Shown in pieces: positions 59,101 through 64,000 of a stretch of 64,000 bases of DNA. The stretch's first letter is position 1; each line of letters starts with the position of its first letter. Position numbers and translations under genes: made by a program. This DNA comes from Lasioglossum baleicum (taxonomy: Eukaryota; Arthropoda; Insecta; Hymenoptera; Halictidae). The DNA lies in the NCBI RefSeq assembly GCF_051020765.1, contig NW_027469118.1:868001-932000 (forward strand), written 5' to 3'. Below the pieces are notes generated by a model. The model did no database searches and was not told the origin of the DNA. It saw nothing but the letters and a program-made list of their open reading frames with translations.

Positions 59101-62100
59101 GGAACAGCGATTCCGCACAGAAATACACTTCTGAAACGAAGGATCGTCTGTATCTGACATAAGAACGCATAAATCGTGATCGTGCTTGCAGAATCGGAGT
59201 TTCTGTGCCAATTTTTCTTCGTTGCATGCAAATGCACTGATCTATCACGCGGAACAGCGATTCCGCACAGAAATACACTTCTCAAACGAAGAATCGTCGA
59301 ATCTGACGTAAGCTCGAATAAATCGTGATCGTGCTTGCCGAATCGGAGTTTCTGTGCCAATTTCGCTTCGTTGCATGCAAATGCACTGATCTATCACGCG
59401 GAACAGTGATTCCGCACAGAAATACACTTCTGAAACGAAGGATCGTCTGAATCTGACATAAGAACGCATAAATCGTGATCGTGCTTGCAGAATCGGAGTT
59501 TCTGTGCCAATTTCCCTTCGTTGCATGCAAATGCACTGATCTATCACGCGGAACAGCGATTCCGCACAGAAATACACTTCTGAAACGAAGAATCGTCGAA
59601 TCTGACGTAAGCTCGAATAAATCGTGATCGTGCTTGCCGAATCGGAGTTTCTGTGCCAATTTCGCTTCGTTGCATGCAAATGCACTGATCTATCACGCGG
59701 AACAGCGATTCCGCACAGAAATACACTTCTGAAACGAAGGATCGTCGAATCTGACGTAAGCTCGAATAAATCGTGATCGTGCTTGCCGAATCGGAGTTTC
59801 TGTGCCAATTTCGCTTCGTTGCATGCAAATGCACTGATCTATCACGCGGAACAGCGATTCCGCACAGAAATACACTTCTGAAACGAAGGATCGTCTGTAT
59901 CTGAAATAAGAACGCATAAATCGTGATCGTGCTTGCAGAATCGGAGTTTCTGTGCATATTTCCCTTCGTTGCATGCAAATGTACTGATCTATCACGCGGA
60001 ACAGCGATTCCGCACAGAAATACACTTCTCAAACGAAGAATCGTCGAATCTGACGTAAGCTCGAATAAATCGTGATCGTGCTTGCCGAATCGGAGTTTCT
60101 GTGCCAATTTCGCTTCGTTGCATGCAAATGCACTGATCTATCACGCGGAACAGTGATTCCGCACAGAAATACACTTCTGAAACGAAGGATCGTCTGAATC
60201 TGACATAAGAACGCATAAATCGTGATCGTGCTTGCAGAATCGGAGTTTCTGTGCCAATTTCCCTTCGTTGCATGCAAATGCACTGATCTATCACGCGGAA
60301 CAGCGATTCCGCACAGAAATACACTTCTGAAACGAAGAATCGTCGAATCTGACGTAAGCTCGAATAAATCGTGATCGTGCTTGCCGAATCGGAGTTTCTG
60401 TGCCAATTTCGCTTCGTTGCATGCAAATGCACTGATCTATCACGCGGAACAGTGATGCCGCACAGAAATACACTTCTGAAACGAAGGATCGTCTGAATCT
60501 GACATAAGAACGCATAAATCGTGATCGTGCTTGCAGAATCGGAGTTTCTGTGCCAATTTCCCTTCGTTGCATGCAAATGCAGTGATCTATCACGCGGAAC
60601 AGCGATTCCGCACAGAAATACACTTCTGAAACGAAGAATCGTCGTATCTGACATTATATCGCATAAATCGTGATCGTGCTTGCAGAATCGGAGTTTCTGT
60701 GCCAATTTCGCATATTTGCATTCAATTGCACTGATCTATCACGCGAAACAGCGATTCCGCACAGAAATACACTTCTGAAACGAAGAATCGTCGAATCTGA
60801 CATAAGCTCGAATAAATCGTGATCGTGCTTGCCGAATCGGAGTTGCTGTGCCAATTTCGTATATTTGCATGCAGATGCACTGATCTAGCACGCGAAACAG
60901 CGATTCCGCACAGAAATACACTTCTGAAACGAAGAATCGTCGAATCTGACGTAAGCTCGAATAAATCGTGATCGTGCTTGCCGAATCGGAGTTTCTGTGC
61001 CAATTTCGATTCGTTGCATGCAAATGCACTGATCTATCACGCGGAACTGCGATTCCGCACAGAAATACACTTCTGAAACGAAGGATCGTCGAATCTGACA
61101 TAAGATCGCATAAATCGTGATCGTGCTTGCAGAATCGGAGTTTCTGTGCCAATTTCCCTTCGTTGCATGCAAATGCACTGATCTATCACGCGGAACAGCG
61201 ATTCCGCACAGAAATACACTTCTGAAACGAAGAATCGTCGAATCTGACGTAAGCTCGAATAAATCGTGATCGTGCTTGCCGAATCGGAGTTTCTGTGCCA
61301 ATTTCGCTTCGTTGCATGCAAATGCACTGATCTATCACGCGGAACAGCGATTCCGCACAGAAATACACTTCTGAAACGAAGGATCGTCGAATCTGACATA
61401 AGATCGCATAAATCGTGATCGTGCTTGCAGAATCGGAGTTTCTGTGCCAATTTCCCTTCGTTGCATGCAAATGCACTGATCTATCACGCGGAACAGCGAT
61501 TCCGCACAGAAATACACTTCTGAAACGAAGAATCGTCGAATCTGACGTAAGCTCGAATAAATCGTGATCGTCCTTGCCGAATCGGAGTTTCTGTGCCAAT
61601 TTCGCTTCCTTGCATGCAAATGCACTGATCTATCACGCGGAACAGCGATTCCGCACAGAAATACACTTCTGAAACGAAGGATCGTCTGTATCTGACATAA
61701 GAACGCATAAATCGTGATCGTGCTTGCAGAATCGGAGTTTCTGTGCCAATTTTTCTTCGTTGCATGCAAATGCACTGATCTATCACGCGGAACAGCGATT
61801 CCGCACAGAAATACACTTCTCAAACGAAGAATCGTCGAATCTGACGTAAGCTCGAATAAATCGTGATCGTGCTTGCCGAATCGGAGTTTCTGTGCCAATT
61901 TCGCTTCGTTGCATGCAAATGCACTGATCTATCACGCGGAACAGTGATTCCGCACAGAAATACACTTCTGAAACGAAGGATCGTCTGAATCTGACATAAG
62001 AACGCATAAATCGTGATCGTGCTTGCAGAATCGGAGTTTCTGTGCCAATTTCCCTTCGTTGCATGCAAATGCACTGATCTATCACGCGGAACAGCGATTC

Positions 62101-63873
62101 CGCACAGAAATACACTTCTGAAACGAAGAATCGTCGAATCTGACGTAAGCTCGAATAAATCGTGATCGTGCTTGCCGAATCGGAGTTTCTGTGCCAATTT
62201 CGCTTCGTTGCATGCAAATGCACTGATCTATCACGCGGAACAGCGATTCCGCACAGAAATACACTTCTGAAACGAAGGATCGTCGAATCTGACGTAAGCT
62301 CGAATAAATCGTGATCGTGCTTGCCGAATCGGAGTTTCTGTGCCAATTTCGCTTCGTTGCATGCAAATGCACTGATCTATCACGCGGAACAGCGATTCCG
62401 CACAGAAATACACTTCTGAAACGAAGGATCGTCTGTATCTGAAATAAGAACGCATAAATCGTGATCGTGCTTGCAGAATCGGAGTTTCTGTGCATATTTC
62501 CCTTCGTTGCATGCAAATGTACTGATCTATCACGCGGAACAGCGATTCCGCACAGAAATACACTTCTGAAACGAAGAATCGTCGAATCTGACGTAAGCTC
62601 GAATAAATCGTGATCGTGCTTGCCGAATCGGAGTTTCTGTGCCAATTTCGCTTCGTTGCATGCAAATGCACTGATCTATCACGCGGAACAGTGATTCCGC
62701 ACAGAAATACACTTCTGAAACGAAGGATCGTCTGAATCTGACATAAGAACGCATAAATCGTGATCGTGCTTGCAGAATCGGAGTTTCTGTGCCAATTTCC
62801 CTTCGTTGCATGCAAATGCACTGATCTATCACGCGGAACAGCGATTCCGCACAGAAATACACTTCTGAAACGAAGAATCGTCGAATCTGACGTAAGCTCG
62901 AATAAATCGTGATCGTGCTTGCCGAATCGGAGTTTCTGTGCCAATTTCGCTTCGTTGCATGCAAATGCACTGATCTATCACGCGGAACAGTGATGCCGCA
63001 CAGAAATACACTTCTGAAACGAAGGATCGTCTGAATCTGACATAAGAACGCATAAATCGTGATCGTGCTTGCAGAATCGGAGTTTCTGTGCCAATTTCCC
63101 TTCGTTGCATGCAAATGCAGTGATCTATCACGCGGAACAGCGATTCCGCACAGAAATACACTTCTGAAACGAAGAATCGTCGTATCTGACATTATATCGC
63201 ATAAATCGTGATCGTGCTTGCAGAATCGGAGTTTCTGTGCCAATTTCGCATATTTGCATTCAATTGCACTGATCTATCACGCGAAACAGCGATTCCGCAC
63301 AGAAATACACTTCTGAAACGAAGAATCGTCGAATCTGACATAAGCTCGAATAAATCGTGATCGTGCTTGCCGAATCGGAGTTGCTGTGCCAATTTCGTAT
63401 ATTTGCATGCAGATGCACTGATCTAGCACGCGAAACAGCGATTCCGCACAGAAATACACTTCTGAAACGAAGAATCGTCGAATCTGACGTAAGCTCGAAT
63501 AAATCGTGATCGTGCTTGCCGAATCGGAGTTTCTGTGCCAATTTCGATTCGTTGCATGCAAATGCACTGATCTATCACGCGGAACTGCGATTCCGCACAG
63601 AAATACACTTCTGAAACGAAGGATCGTCGAATCTGACATAAGATCGCATAAATCGTGATCGTGCTTGCAGAATCGGAGTTTCTGTGCCAATTTCCCTTCG
63701 TTGCATGCAAATGCACTGATCTATCACGCGGAACAGCGATTCCGCACAGAAATACACTTCTGAAACGAAGAATCGTCGAATCTGACGTAAGCTCGAATAA
63801 ATCGTGATCGTGCTTGCCGAATCGGAGTTTCTGTGCCAATTTCGCTTCGTTGCATGCAAATGCACTGATCTAT
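56110..63873. repeat. Large higher-order repeats of 2388 and 2538 bp
   Basis: 56110-56972 recurs 2388 bp later (58498-59360; 16 monomers). From 58797 the array recurs 2538 bp later (58797/61335, 59544/62082, 60654/63192, 60885/63423; 17 monomers), including rare variants such as CTGAAATAAGAACG and GTGCATATTTCCC. The second copies are nearly exact, so the duplication is recent. Confidence 0.88.
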
Positions 63874-64000
63874 CACGCGGAACAGCGATTCCGCACAGAA
63901 ATACACTTCTGAAACGAAGGATCGTCTGTATCTGACATAAGAACGCATAAATCGTGATCGTGCTTGCAGAATCGGAGTTTCTGTGCCAATTTCCCTTCGT

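Larger units (their letters stand above)
55940..64000. repeat. Satellite array, fourth block
   Basis: About 54 monomers running off the window. Its first part resembles the end of the third block: 34339-35800 recurs at 56921-58380 with an offset of 22,582 bp, which is 2537 bp (17 monomers) once element C is removed. No gene supported; long minus-strand frames follow the repeat. Confidence 0.97.

Overview
The window is eukaryotic, almost certainly from an arthropod and most likely an insect. I see no host single-copy gene. About 24.1 kb is one tandem satellite with a 149/150-bp monomer (1-2731, 13292-18116, 27394-35898, 55940-64000). The remaining 39.9 kb is LTR retrotransposon inserted into it. 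The insect assignment rests on the retroelements: a Ty3/gypsy pol of the 17.6/297 (errantivirus-like) type, a tRNA-Ser primer site and 4-bp target duplications. The species cannot be read from the sequence. Dense satellite plus very young LTR elements suggests centromeric or pericentromeric chromatin, which is an inference.

Three insertion events are present. Element A (2732-13291, plus strand) has two 1995-bp LTRs, Gag, and an intact Pol (protease, RT, RNase H, integrase) in the -1 frame. Element B (18117-27393, minus strand) has two 1966-bp LTRs, Gag and protease. Where RT, RNase H and integrase should be, it carries an in-frame viral-type class III glycoprotein resembling those of chuvirus-like arthropod viruses. 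Element C (35899-55939, plus strand) is a composite LTR-internal-LTR-internal-LTR tandem with three 1937-bp LTRs and one target duplication. Its two internal regions (C1, C2) look identical except that C2 lost 24 bp inside the integrase catalytic core. C-type Pol also carries a C-terminal zinc-ribbon-like cysteine cluster resembling that of piggyBac-family transposases. Target duplications are CTTG (A), CACT (B) and CATG (C). I saw no differences between the LTRs of any one element, so all insertions look recent.

All elements share the same working parts: a primer site for tRNA-Ser 4 nt after the 5' LTR; Gag with a CCHC knuckle; a textbook -1 frameshift signal (GGGAAAC, 6-nt spacer, 9-bp stem); a protease followed by a coding minisatellite of variable copy number; a conserved C-terminal tail peptide; and a perfect 11-bp hairpin before the polypurine tract. 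Every LTR (seven of seven) also holds an intact 172-codon ORF of unknown function. A and C supply RT and integrase but no envelope, while B supplies an envelope but no RT or integrase. Together they look like two halves of one mobile system sharing cis signals, with B needing enzymes in trans.

The satellite has nested higher-order structure: 298/299-bp dimers, 447-bp trimers, 596-bp tetramers, 896-bp hexamers and blocks of about 15 to 20 monomers (2239, 2388, 2538, 2980 bp). Its long minus-strand reading frames follow from a repeat open in all three frames and are not annotated as genes.
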